Source of the DNA: Streptomyces sp. CB01580
Lineage (GTDB): Bacteria; Actinomycetota; Actinomycetes; Streptomycetales; Streptomycetaceae
Assembly (NCBI RefSeq): GCF_001905795.1
Contig: NZ_LIXJ01000003.1
Coordinates: 530,332 to 594,331, forward strand
DNA length: 64,000 nt
Direction of reading: 5' to 3'
The notes beneath the pieces are model-generated. The model made no database searches. It was given only the letters and a program-made list of their open reading frames with translations, and was not told the origin of the DNA. Shown in pieces: positions 35,722 through 44,481 of the stretch; within the stretch, counting starts at the first letter, position 1, and every line of letters starts with the position of its first letter. The translations under genes and the position numbers were made by a program.

Positions 35722-36614
35722 ACGCCGCGCCGGCCCCGCCGTCCGTGAAGGCGCGTCCCGGACGCGGGCACCGGATCCGGAGCCGGGCCGCCTCCCGGCG
35801 CGGATACGGGCCCTACGTCCTGGAACTCGTCATGGCGGCCGTCGCCGTCGTGTTCCTGTTCCCGGTGTACGCGCTGGTCACCCTGGCGCTGAAGGACCCC
35901 CGGCAGATCGCGGACTCGCCGCTCGCCCCGCCCTCGCCGCCCACGCTCGCCAACTTCGGCGACGCCTGGTCCTCCGCGTCGCTCGGCCCGGCCCTGGTCA
36001 ACAGCACGGTCATCACCGCCACGAGCCTGCTGCTCCTCGTCGTCCTGGGCTCCACCGCGGCCTGTTTCCTCGCGCGCCGCGCCCGCGGCGTCGGCCACGG
36101 GCTGTACGTCCTCTTCCTGCTCGGCATCGTGCTGCCGTTCCAACTGGGCATGATCCCGCTCTACGAGCTCGTCGACGGCCTGGGCTGGCTCGGCACGTAC
36201 CAGGGCATGGTGCTCTTCTACACGGGCATCCAGCTGCCGTTCACCGTCTTCCTGTACACCGGATTCATCCGGGCCCTGCCGTCGGACTACGCGCAGGCGG
36301 CGCTCATCGACGGCTGCGACCACCTCCAGGCGTTCACCCGGGTCGTCTTCCCCCTGCTGCGCCCCGTGACCGGCACGGTGATCATTCTGAACGCCGTGTT
36401 CGTCTGGAACGACTTCTTCACCCCGCTGCTGTATCTGGGCGGGTCCGACAAGGAGACCGTGCCCGTGGGGGTGTTCGCCTTCGTCGGCCAGTACGTCTCC
36501 GACCACGGGCTCGTCTTCGCCGGACTCGTGCTGGCCGCGCTGCCGGTCCTGGTGGTGTTCGCGTTCCTCCAGCGCTATGTGATCAAGGGATTCGCGGGCG
36601 GTCTCAAGGGCTGA
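35718..36614 (+). CDS. Sugar ABC transporter permease (MalG type)
   Basis: A 298-residue partner permease, six helices, starting with a GTG that overlaps the previous stop (GTGA), with GAGGGAGG upstream. The EAA motif reads DYAQAALIDGCDHLQAF...VVFPLLRP around residues 193-216. The conserved GFAGGLKG end is typical of MalG-like proteins. With the MalF-type subunit it forms the membrane channel of the importer. Confidence 0.93.
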   Translation: MNAAPAPPSVKARPGRGHRIRSRAASRRGYGPYVLELVMAAVAVVFLFPVYALVTLALKDPRQIADSPLAPPSPPTLANFGDAWSSASLGPALVNSTVITATSLLLLVVLGSTAACFLARRARGVGHGLYVLFLLGIVLPFQLGMIPLYELVDGLGWLGTYQGMVLFYTGIQLPFTVFLYTGFIRALPSDYAQAALIDGCDHLQAFTRVVFPLLRPVTGTVIILNAVFVWNDFFTPLLYLGGSDKETVPVGVFAFVGQYVSDHGLVFAGLVLAALPVLVVFAFLQRYVIKGFAGGLKG

Positions 36615-36623
36615 GGGGAACTC

Positions 36624-39600
36624 ATGACGGATCGGGACGGACCGCCGCTGCCCCCGTGCGTCGCCGAGGTCGTCACCGATCCCCCGCGCGCCTTCTCGCC
36701 CGTCGCCCTGTGGTGGTGGAGCGGGGAACCGCTCGAACGCTCCCGGTTGCGGGCACAGCTGGAACGGTTCACGCGGGGCGGGGTGCACCAGGTCGTCCTG
36801 ATCGGCCTGGCGCCGTCGGGGCCGCTGTTCGGCTCCGACGCGGACGACCCGCCATTCATGTCCGAGGCGTGGTGGTCGCTGGTCGACGGCGTGTGCGAGG
36901 ACGCGCGGGCGCTCGGCGCGCGTCTGTGGTTCTACGACCAGCTCGGCTTCTCCGGCGCCGACCTCCAGGCACGTCTCGTCGACGAGGAGCCCGCCCACGC
37001 GGGGCGCGGCCTCGACCGGCTGCGGTCCGTCGTCACCTCCACGGCGGCACGGCCGGGCGAACTGCGGTGCCCGCCGGGCGCCCGGCCGCTCGCGGGGCGC
37101 GCCGAACCGGTCGACTCCGCCGGACGCGTCGTCGGACCTGCGGTCCGGGTCGCGGTGGACGACGGCGTCGTACGGGCGCCGGGCCCCGGCCGCTGGAGGC
37201 TGACGCTCCATCACCACACCGCGCTCGGTTTCGACTACCTCGGCATCCGGGCGTGCGCGGCGCTGCTGGACCGGGTGCACGGGGAATTCGAGCGCCGCCT
37301 CGGCGACCGGCTGGGGAGCGTGGTCGTCGGCTCGTTCCAGGACGAGCTGCCGGCGCTGCCCACCTGGTCCACCGGTTTCGCCGACACCTTCCTGCGGCGG
37401 CGCGGCTACGACCTCGTCGAACGGCTGGACGCCCTGTACGAGGACGGGGCGGATCCGGACCCCGCGCTCGTCCGGCACGACTACCAGACCACCCGCGCCG
37501 AGCTGGCCGAGCAGGCCTTCTTCCGGCCGCTGGCGGACTGGCACGCACGGCACGGCCTGCTCGTGGGCTGCGACCAGCAGGATCCGGCCCGTGCCGGACA
37601 CCCCGTCGCGGGCGTGGAGCTGTACGCCGACTACGCCCGCACCCACCGCTGGTTCCCGGCGCCCGGCAGCGACCATCACGGGGACGCGCGCATCCACTCC
37701 TCGCTCGCCCATCTGTACGACCGGCCGCGCACCTGGATCGAGGCATTCCACTCCACCGGCTGGGGCGGCACCCCGGAGGAGACGTTCGACTGGCTGCTGC
37801 CGTGGCTCCGTGCCGGTGCGACCCTCTACAACCCGCATGCCGTGTACGGCACTACGAAGGGCGGCTGGTGGGAGTGGGCGCCTCCGGCGACCGACTGGCG
37901 GCAGCCCTACTGGTGTCACCACCGTGTCCTCGCCGACGCGGTGACCCGGCTCTGCGCGCTGCTGAGCCTCGGCCGCCATCTGTGCGACGTCGCGGTCCTG
38001 CTGCCCACCACCACGGCACAGGCCGGCACGGCCCTGGACGGTGTCACGGAGGCGGCGGCGCGGGCCCAGTCGGCCTATCTGGAACTCGTCGGGGACATGG
38101 CCTGGTTCACGGCCCGGCCGGGGATCCTGGACCGTCTCGGTCTCGACGCGGACGTCATCGACGACGCCTCGCTGACGCGTGCGCGGGTGGTCGCGCCGCC
38201 CGGCGGGGAGGCGCGGCTGAGGGTCGCGCAGGAGGCGTATTCGGCGCTCGTGCTGCCCGCGTGCACGGTCCTCGAACACGGCACGGCCCGCAGGATCGTC
38301 GAATTCGCCTCCGCGGGCGGCACGTTGGTCGCGGTCGGCGCCCTCCCCGAACGGGTCGTCGGCCCCGACCGCGACGGACTGCGGGAGGAGCTGGGCGCGT
38401 GCTTCACGGACGGCCGTGCCGTGTTCCTCCCCGGGACCGACGACGAGGGCGCGCTCGCGGCGGCGTTCGCGCGGGTGGATCCGGCCGTCCGCGCCCCGGT
38501 GCCGGCGCTCGCGCGTCGTACGGACGATGCCACGGTGGTGTTCCTGACGGCGGCGGCCCCGCGGGCGACCCGGGCGTCCGTCGCGACGCCGGACGCGCGC
38601 GGGGCCGCATTGGGATGGCTGGACGCCCGGTACGACTTCGATCCGGGCCGCTACGCGCGCCGCGCGCGGGTTCGGGTGCGGGACGTGGCGGGACCGGCCG
38701 TCCTGGTGGACCCGTTCGGCTCCGCGCCCCGGGCGCTACCGGTGCGTGCCCTCCCGCTCTCGGACGGCGGCGCGCGGGCCGTGGAGGTCGACGTCCCCTT
38801 CGACACGGGCCCGGCCGCCGTGCTGGTCTTCCCCGACCGGCTCCCGGCCTCGGTGCCCGCCGCTCCCCGGCCGCCCCGTCCCGTCCCCGGACCGGCCGTC
38901 GTCGAGATCCCTGCCGACGCGGACTGGGACGTCGTGCTGGTGCCGACCCTCGACAACACCTGGGGCGACTTCGCCCGCCCCGCGTCCGGTCCGCCCACCG
39001 GCCCGGCGGTCACCGAGTGCCGGACCTTCCGGCACCGGGTGGAGGCGGCCGGGGAGGACGGGGTGCGCGACGGGTGGGCCCGGCCGGACCTCGGGCGCGG
39101 ACCGGTCACGGACACCGTCCACGCGACGTTCGGCCCGCACGCCGTCGTGGACCGGGACGGGCCGGGTCACGGCACCCGGTCGGTCCTGGTGTGGTCCGAT
39201 TCCCTGGGCATCCGCAAGGACCCGGTCCACCGCGCCGTTCTGGGGCCCAAGGGGCATGTCCCGGAGGAGTTCGTCCACCTCGGTCCCACCGCCGCCGGAG
39301 AGGTGGTGCGCCTGCGCACGGAGCTGTTCCTCGACGCCGCCTTCGACGGCCATCTCGCGATCGGGGCCGCCGGGGCGAAGCGGGCGCGGTTCGACGGCGT
39401 GCCCGTGCCGCTGGACGACGGGGGCCATCTCGCGACGGGGCCGGTCCGGGCGGCGGCGGGCCGCCATCTGCTGGAGCTGGAACTGACGCCCGATCAGGAC
39501 ACCGACCTCCGTGCGTATGTGGCGCTCGTGCGCGATCCGGGGCGCTGTCGGCGCCCGGAGTGGATCCATGCCTCGGGGCCGATGGGAACGACGGTCCGGC

Positions 39601-40703
39601 TCCCGGCGGTCCCCGTCCGGGCCGTCGTCCAGGTGGCATCGCGCGTGCCCTGCGTCGTGCGTGTCAACGGACGGGTCGTGGGCCGACAGGGCGGATTCGA
39701 CCCGTACGCCGCGCACGCGGTGCCGCGGGTGCGGCGGCACGAGGTGGCGGGGGCCCTGCGCGTCGGCGACAACGAGATCACCGTGCAAGCGTCGCCCGGG
39801 GCCGACCGGGCGGTCCTGGTGGACGCGTTCTTCGAGGACGGGCGCGGCGGCCCGGTCACGGCGCTGCACAGCGATGCCGGCTGGTGGGCGGGAACGGCGG
39901 CGGGGCGGGTGCCGGTCGCGGTCCGTCGTGAGCAGGTGGGCGATCCGGCTGCCCTGCATCTGCGCCGCCGTCCGCATCCGCTGCCGGGTGCCGCCTGGCT
40001 GGATCCGGACGCGGACGACGGGACGGTGCTGCCGGTCCGGTTCGCGGTGCCCGGCGGCCGGGGGGCGGTGGAGTGGCTGTGGTGCGAGCTGCCTCCGGGG
40101 GCCGCGCGGCTGTCGGCGCAGGTGCGCGGCGCGACGCGGGTGTTCGTGGACGGTGCCGAATGCGCCGTGTCCGTGGCCGTCGGCGCGCGGGGCGTGCGGA
40201 CCGTCTCGGTGGAACTGCCGGCCACCGGTCCTCTCGGACCCCGCACGGCCGCCCTGCGCATCCGGACGGTCCCGGGCCGGGAGGGGGGCGCGGCCCTGGC
40301 CGGTCCGCTGCGCTGCGAGGTCGGTCCCGGGCGGATGCGCGTCGGCGACTGGGAGACGCGGGGACTGGCCGAGTACAGCGGGGGGGTGCGGTACCGCCGT
40401 GTGGTGACCGTGCCCGGCGGAACCGGCGGGGACCGGGTGTCGCTGGATCTCGGACGGGTCCGCGGAACGGCCGAGGTGCGGGTCGGCGGCGTCCTCGCCG
40501 GGGTGCGGGTGTGCTCCCCGTACGTGTTCGATCTGACCGGACTCGCCGACCCTGGGGACAACGTCCTCGACGTCCTCGTGTTCAACACGCTGGCGCCACA
40601 CCTGGACGCGACGAGCCCGACCCACTTCGTCTTCCCGGGCCAGCGCGTGAGCGGGCTGCTGGGTCCGGTGGTGCTGCGGGTCGGTGGTCCCGCTCCGGTG
40701 TGA
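36624..40703 (+). CDS. Giant GH106-like glycoside hydrolase, putative alpha-L-rhamnosidase
   Basis: A 1359-residue protein without a signal peptide, last gene of the operon, nine bases after the MalG gene, with GAGGGG before the ATG. Family-like features: VALWWWSGEPLERSRL near residue 27, LWFYDQLGFSGADLQ near 105, GSFQDELP near 238, GWGGTPEETFDWLLPWLRAG near 385, and a beta-rich C-terminus ending in a jelly-roll (YRRVVTVPGG, LDLGRVRGTAEVRVGG). These resemble GH106 rhamnosidases acting on plant rhamnogalacturonan. Linked to GH78, two rhamnosidases of different families would handle different linkages. The family is likely; substrate and catalytic residues are inferred. Confidence 0.75.
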   Translation: MTDRDGPPLPPCVAEVVTDPPRAFSPVALWWWSGEPLERSRLRAQLERFTRGGVHQVVLIGLAPSGPLFGSDADDPPFMSEAWWSLVDGVCEDARALGARLWFYDQLGFSGADLQARLVDEEPAHAGRGLDRLRSVVTSTAARPGELRCPPGARPLAGRAEPVDSAGRVVGPAVRVAVDDGVVRAPGPGRWRLTLHHHTALGFDYLGIRACAALLDRVHGEFERRLGDRLGSVVVGSFQDELPALPTWSTGFADTFLRRRGYDLVERLDALYEDGADPDPALVRHDYQTTRAELAEQAFFRPLADWHARHGLLVGCDQQDPARAGHPVAGVELYADYARTHRWFPAPGSDHHGDARIHSSLAHLYDRPRTWIEAFHSTGWGGTPEETFDWLLPWLRAGATLYNPHAVYGTTKGGWWEWAPPATDWRQPYWCHHRVLADAVTRLCALLSLGRHLCDVAVLLPTTTAQAGTALDGVTEAAARAQSAYLELVGDMAWFTARPGILDRLGLDADVIDDASLTRARVVAPPGGEARLRVAQEAYSALVLPACTVLEHGTARRIVEFASAGGTLVAVGALPERVVGPDRDGLREELGACFTDGRAVFLPGTDDEGALAAAFARVDPAVRAPVPALARRTDDATVVFLTAAAPRATRASVATPDARGAALGWLDARYDFDPGRYARRARVRVRDVAGPAVLVDPFGSAPRALPVRALPLSDGGARAVEVDVPFDTGPAAVLVFPDRLPASVPAAPRPPRPVPGPAVVEIPADADWDVVLVPTLDNTWGDFARPASGPPTGPAVTECRTFRHRVEAAGEDGVRDGWARPDLGRGPVTDTVHATFGPHAVVDRDGPGHGTRSVLVWSDSLGIRKDPVHRAVLGPKGHVPEEFVHLGPTAAGEVVRLRTELFLDAAFDGHLAIGAAGAKRARFDGVPVPLDDGGHLATGPVRAAAGRHLLELELTPDQDTDLRAYVALVRDPGRCRRPEWIHASGPMGTTVRLPAVPVRAVVQVASRVPCVVRVNGRVVGRQGGFDPYAAHAVPRVRRHEVAGALRVGDNEITVQASPGADRAVLVDAFFEDGRGGPVTALHSDAGWWAGTAAGRVPVAVRREQVGDPAALHLRRRPHPLPGAAWLDPDADDGTVLPVRFAVPGGRGAVEWLWCELPPGAARLSAQVRGATRVFVDGAECAVSVAVGARGVRTVSVELPATGPLGPRTAALRIRTVPGREGGAALAGPLRCEVGPGRMRVGDWETRGLAEYSGGVRYRRVVTVPGGTGGDRVSLDLGRVRGTAEVRVGGVLAGVRVCSPYVFDLTGLADPGDNVLDVLVFNTLAPHLDATSPTHFVFPGQRVSGLLGPVVLRVGGPAPV

Positions 40704-40747
40704 GCGCGGCGCACCGCCCACGCGCATCGCATCCGCGTCCCCGGCGG

Positions 40748-40765
40748 GCCCGGAGCGCTCCGGGC
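40748..40765 (+). terminator. Palindrome after the rhamnoside operon
   Basis: The perfect 18-base palindrome GCCCGGAGCGCTCCGGGC lies 45 bases after the operon's last stop. It would fold only with a tight loop. The rest of the 219-base gap holds no ORF with a ribosome site. Confidence 0.5.
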
Positions 40766-40910
40766 GGGAGGGCGGGCGCTTCGGGCGGCACCCTCCCGGT
40801 GCACGCACGCGGCAGGCCCGTCCGACGAACCGCTGGAGTTCCCCGAACCGTCACGCCGACAGCGAATCCGCGCTCGGTGAACTCCACTGCCACGGGCGGT
40901 GGTTCCGGCC

Positions 40911-40916
40911 TAGCGT
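40911..40916 (+). promoter_or_regulatory. -10 box of the epimerase-like gene (leaderless)
   Basis: TAGCGT ends seven bases before the ATG at 40923 and there is no Shine-Dalgarno sequence, so a leaderless transcript is likely. Confidence 0.5.
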
Positions 40917-40922
40917 CGCCTC

Positions 40923-41972
40923 ATGAGCATGGGAAGCGCATGGGTACTGGGAGCGACGGGACAGATCGGGCGGGCGGCCGTGCGGGCGCTCGTCGAGGAC
41001 GGCTGGGAGGTGACGGCCGCTTCGCGCGGCGGTGGCAGGGACGAGCGGTGGGACGGCGCGGTGCGCGCGGTGGCCCTCGACCGGAACGAGGACGGGGCGC
41101 TCGCGGCGGCGCTGGGCGACGGCTGCGACGTACTGGTCGACGCCGTGGCGTACGGGGCGGACCACGCCCGGCAGTTGACCGGTCTCGCGGACCGGATCGG
41201 TTCGGCGGTGGTCATCTCCAGCGGCGCGGTGTACGCGGACGAGCGGGGGCGCGGCTTCGACACGCAAGACGAACCCGACGGGGCTCCGCGCTACCCCGTG
41301 CCGATCCCCGAGACGCAGTGCACCGTGCCCCCGGGCGACGCCACGTACGCGACGCGGAAGGTGCGACTGGAGCGGGATCTGCTGGCGGCGGGCGAGGCAC
41401 TGCCGGTGACGCTGCTGCGGGCGGGCGCGATCCACGGGCCGTACTGCCGTTCGCCCCGCGAGCTGTATTTCGTGAAGCGGGTCCTGGACGGCCGGGCGCG
41501 GCGGGTGCTCGCCTTCGGGGGCGCGTCCCGCTTCCACCCCATCCATGTCTCCAACCTGGCCGAGCTGATCCGGCTGTCCGCGCGACGGCCCGGTTCGCGG
41601 GTGCTCAACGCCGGGGATCCGCAGACGCCGACGGTCGCGGAGATCGGCGAGGCCGTCGACGCGGTGCTCGGCCGACGGACCGAGAACGTGCTGATGACGG
41701 GCGCGCCCGGGAAGGACGGGGTCGGCTCCACCCCGTGGACCATTGCCCATCCCGTCGTGTACGACATGGCGGCCGCGGAGCGCGAACTCGGATACCGGCC
41801 GGTGACCGGGTACGTGGAGTCCCTTCCGGAGACAGTCGAATGGCTTGCCGGCCGGCTGGAGGGCAGGGACTGGACGGAGGCGTTCCCCGTCCTGCTCCGG
41901 TCGTACGGAAGGCAGCTGTTCGACTACGACGCGGAGGACGCCTGGCTGGAGGCGTACGACCGCGGGGCATGA
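40923..41972 (+). CDS. NAD-dependent epimerase/dehydratase family protein
   Basis: A 349-residue extended short-chain dehydrogenase. The NAD motif is VLGATGQIG at residues 8-16, VVISSGAVYADE carries the catalytic Ser, and YATRK near residue 141 gives the Tyr-x3-Lys pair. FHPIHVSNLAELI near 202 is the usual substrate-side segment of NDP-sugar epimerases. It might act on a nucleotide sugar, or be one of many SDRs of unknown substrate. Separated from the rhamnoside operon by a palindrome and its own promoter, so a link to rhamnose is not supported. A bidirectional terminator follows. Confidence 0.85.
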   Translation: MSMGSAWVLGATGQIGRAAVRALVEDGWEVTAASRGGGRDERWDGAVRAVALDRNEDGALAAALGDGCDVLVDAVAYGADHARQLTGLADRIGSAVVISSGAVYADERGRGFDTQDEPDGAPRYPVPIPETQCTVPPGDATYATRKVRLERDLLAAGEALPVTLLRAGAIHGPYCRSPRELYFVKRVLDGRARRVLAFGGASRFHPIHVSNLAELIRLSARRPGSRVLNAGDPQTPTVAEIGEAVDAVLGRRTENVLMTGAPGKDGVGSTPWTIAHPVVYDMAAAERELGYRPVTGYVESLPETVEWLAGRLEGRDWTEAFPVLLRSYGRQLFDYDAEDAWLEAYDRGA

Positions 41973-41991
41973 GACGCGGTGCCGCGCACGG

Positions 41992-42029
41992 CACGGGCGG
42001 CCGGTGGTCGAAACCACCGGCCGCCCGTG
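41992..42029. terminator. Strong bidirectional terminator
   Basis: A perfect 17-bp stem (41992-42008 with 42013-42029) closed by the four-base loop CGAA, between the convergent epimerase-like and aminopeptidase genes. One of the longest perfect stems in the window. Confidence 0.85.
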
Positions 42030-42063
42030 GCCCTTCACTCGCGTCGCGGTCGTGCTCGCGTCA

Positions 42064-43641
42064 CTACGGCTTCGGTGTGGCGTGCGGGTCGCAGGTCACG
42101 TCGGCGCGGTCGGTCTTGCCGGTGAGCAGGTAGGCGTCCACCCGCTCGTTGACGCAGGGGTTGACCAGGCCGGTCACACCGTGCGAACCGGCGTTCCGCT
42201 CGGTGATGAGGCGCGAGCCCTTGAAGCGCTTGTGCAGTTCGACGGCGCCCACGTACGGGGTGGCGGCGTCGCGCTCGGACTGCACGATCAGCACCGGAGG
42301 AAGTCCCTTGCCGGTCTTCACGTTCAGCGGGCTCTGCTGCTTGGCCGACCAGGTCGCGCACGGCAGGTTCATCCAGGCGTTGGCCCAGGTCATGAACGGG
42401 TACTGCTCGTGCAGCCGGGTGTTGTCGCGGTCCCACTTCCGCCAGTTCGTGGGCCACTTGGCGTCCGTGCACTCGACGGCCGTGTACACGGCGTTGCCGT
42501 TCTCCGACGCGATGTTCCCCTTGATGTCCGACATGTCCGGGGCCGCGGCGTCGACGAGTGCCTGGGTGTCACCCTTCAGGTACTCGCTCCAGGTCCGGGC
42601 GACGGGCACCCAGGAGGAGTCGTAGTAGGGGGCGCTCTGGAAGAAGCCGATGAGTTCGGCGGGGCCGACCACTCCGCCGATCGGGTTCTTCTTGGCGGCG
42701 GCACGCAGCGTCAGCCACGCCTGCTCGACCTTCTCGGGGGTGTCGCCGATGTGGAAGACGGAGTCGTTCTTCGCGACCCATGCCTTCCAGTCGTCCCAGC
42801 GCTTCTGGAAGGCGATGTCCTGGTTGAGGTTGGCCTGGTACCAGATGTTGTCCCGCGCCGGATCGACGACGCTGTCGACGATCATGCGGCGGACGTGGTC
42901 GGGGAACAGGGTGCCGTAGACGGCGCCCAGGTAGGTGCCGTAGGACACGCCGAGGAAGTTGAGCTTGTTCTCGCCGAGGGCGGCACGGATGACGTCCAGG
43001 TCGCGTGCGGTGTTCGGCGTGGTCATGTGCGGCAGCATGTCGCCGCTGCGTTCGGCGCAGCCGTCCGCGTACTCGGCGGCGAGCTTGCGCTGGGCGAGCT
43101 TGTCGGCCTCGGAGTCGGGTACGGGGTCGGCCTTGGGGGCCTTGACGAACTCCTGGGGGTCGATGCAGGAGATGGGCGCGGAGTGCCCGACGCCGCGGGG
43201 GTCGAAGCCCACGAAGTCGTACGCCTTCGCCGTGTTCGTCCAGAGCGGGCTCTTGTTGGTGATCCGGGTCGGGAACCTCAGGCCCGAACCGCCGGGTCCC
43301 CCCGGGTTGTAGAGCAGGGCGCCCTGCCGTTCGCCCTTGGTGCCGGTGCTGACGTGCCGGTCGACGGCCAGCCGGATCTGCTTGCCGTCGGGCCGGGCGT
43401 AGTCGAGCGGCACGGTCACCCAGCCGCACTGGATCGGCTTGGCCAGACCCCAGTCGGCCGGGCAGTCCTTCCAGTCGATGCCGGACCGGGCCGCCCGGGC
43501 CGCGGCCAGTTCGACACCGCGCGCCTCGGACACGCGGTGGTGACGCCCCTCGGCTGTGGCCGTCGGCGCGGTCACCGCGCCCGATATGAGCATGCCCGCC
43601 ACCAGGGCACCGGCCGAGCCGAGAGCTGCTGTGCGTCTCAA
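42064..43641 (-). CDS. Secreted tripeptidyl-aminopeptidase-like serine hydrolase
   Basis: A 525-residue alpha/beta hydrolase of the TAP/SlpD group. A signal peptide (about residues 1-30, ending TATAE) precedes the catalytic domain. The oxyanion region is LLYNPGGPGGSG, the nucleophile elbow GVSYGTYLG, the Asp in QSERDAATPY and the His in AGSHGVTG. A C-terminal TAP-like cap carries cysteines (NLPCATW, VNPCVNERV). Streptomyces homologues trim tripeptides from secreted proteins. The start is a TTG, chosen because GGGGGAGG lies six bases upstream. It stands apart from its neighbours by terminators or long gaps. Confidence 0.92.
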   Translation of the reverse strand: MRRTAALGSAGALVAGMLISGAVTAPTATAEGRHHRVSEARGVELAAARAARSGIDWKDCPADWGLAKPIQCGWVTVPLDYARPDGKQIRLAVDRHVSTGTKGERQGALLYNPGGPGGSGLRFPTRITNKSPLWTNTAKAYDFVGFDPRGVGHSAPISCIDPQEFVKAPKADPVPDSEADKLAQRKLAAEYADGCAERSGDMLPHMTTPNTARDLDVIRAALGENKLNFLGVSYGTYLGAVYGTLFPDHVRRMIVDSVVDPARDNIWYQANLNQDIAFQKRWDDWKAWVAKNDSVFHIGDTPEKVEQAWLTLRAAAKKNPIGGVVGPAELIGFFQSAPYYDSSWVPVARTWSEYLKGDTQALVDAAAPDMSDIKGNIASENGNAVYTAVECTDAKWPTNWRKWDRDNTRLHEQYPFMTWANAWMNLPCATWSAKQQSPLNVKTGKGLPPVLIVQSERDAATPYVGAVELHKRFKGSRLITERNAGSHGVTGLVNPCVNERVDAYLLTGKTDRADVTCDPHATPKP

Positions 43642-44063
43642 GTGGAACCTCCCCCAGGCCTGAAGTGCCGCCGGTGGCGACGTGATTCATCCAGGACCTC
43701 TCGCGGATCCTGTCGGCTGTGAGGTTCCTGAGAACAGGCCGCGTACCCACTTCTTTACCGAATCGATAACCGGACGCCCGTATCCCGCTGAGCGGTGTTC
43801 GGCGCCCACCGGGCCTCTCGCGCTCCGCGGCCCCCTGCGCCCCACCTCCTCGCAGGCCCCGGGGGATGCGGCTCCGTGCCGTACGCGTCGAGCGCGCGGC
43901 GTCGGCACGTGGCGGGCTGCCGGACGCGCGAGCTGGTCGACAAGCCCCCTCGGGGGCGTCGCGGAGCGCGCGCCGGCTCAGCGCGTACGGCGCGCCCCCG
44001 AGCGCCCGTCACCTCGGCGCGCGCGGCGCCCGCGCGGCGCGGGTCATCGGCGGTGCGCCCGGC
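43642..44063. other. 422-base gap without a recognisable gene
   Basis: Between the aminopeptidase start and the antitoxin stop. Near 43740-43785 is an AT-richer stretch (TTTACCGAATCGATAACCGG) that may hold the aminopeptidase promoter. GCCCCC-TC-GGGGGC (43944-43957) is a small hairpin that could terminate the antitoxin mRNA. The rest is very GC-rich. Open frames exist, but none has a ribosome site or convincing composition. Confidence 0.6.
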
Positions 44064-44381
44064 TCAGCGCCCCGGCTCGTCGCGCCCCGCACGCTCCTCG
44101 TGTCCCGCGTGCCCCGTTCCCGTGTGCTCCGCCGCGATGCCGAACCGTCGGCGTTCGCCGGGAGCGGACACCGAGGAGCCGATCGAGGAGACCGAGCTGA
44201 TCACCCGCTCCTCGGCGGCCTTCGCTCCGCTTTCCAGTCGCTCCAGGTCAGCGGCCGAGACGAGGGCGACGAGCGGTTTGCCGTGCCGCGTCACGACCAC
44301 GCGCTCGCCGCCGTAGACGACGCGGTTGATCAGTTCGGCGAGCTCAGCTCGGGCTTGCGTCACCGGAATCTCGTAGGCCAT
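44064..44381 (-). CDS. Phd/YefM-family antitoxin, no toxin partner visible
   Basis: A 105-residue protein. The first 55 residues are a textbook Phd/YefM DNA-binding domain ([36 protein letters not shown]). The toxin-neutralising half is replaced by a Ser/Gly- and charge-rich tail of about 45 residues. No toxin ORF follows on this strand in the next 400 bases. TATGAT (44394-44389) lies seven bases before the ATG at 44381, so the mRNA may be leaderless; ATGs at 44390 and 44393 are alternatives. It is divergent from a ClpP-like gene, with TGTAC motifs between them, and probably controls both promoters. Confidence 0.87.
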   Translation of the reverse strand: MAYEIPVTQARAELAELINRVVYGGERVVVTRHGKPLVALVSAADLERLESGAKAAEERVISSVSSIGSSVSAPGERRRFGIAAEHTGTGHAGHEERAGRDEPGR

Positions 44382-44399
44382 GCTCCCCATCATAGCCTT

Positions 44400-44425
44400 C
44401 TGTACGTCCTGTACATTTTTTACAG
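44400..44425. promoter_or_regulatory. YefM-type operator between antitoxin and ClpP-like genes
   Basis: TGTACG (44401-44406) and TGTACA (44410-44415) nine bases apart, with outer CTGTA (44400) and TACAG (44421-44425) as an inverted repeat. The E. coli YefM operator is built on a TGTACA core, so this is a likely site for the adjacent antitoxin. It is unusually AT-rich for the region. Confidence 0.7.
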
Positions 44426-44481
44426 ATGCGGACGCGAGCCCGGTCCAGAGCCGCGTGCATCCTGCGAGGAGAGGCAACGCC

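Noticed and set aside
35625..38279. An 884-codon minus-strand open frame
   Set aside because: Antisense to the permease and hydrolase genes, no motifs and wrong composition.
36656..39931. A 1091-codon open frame overlapping the GH106-like gene in another frame
   Set aside because: Arg/Pro/Gly-rich shadow translation produced by high GC third positions; no ribosome site or recognisable motif.
43690..43780. Minus-strand amphipathic peptide beginning VIDSVKKWVRGLF
   Set aside because: No start codon in frame at that point (GTT) and no ribosome site.
43755..44012. 85-codon minus-strand open frame between the aminopeptidase and antitoxin genes
   Set aside because: Arg/Ala/Gly-rich translation typical of GC-rich non-coding DNA and no ribosome site.
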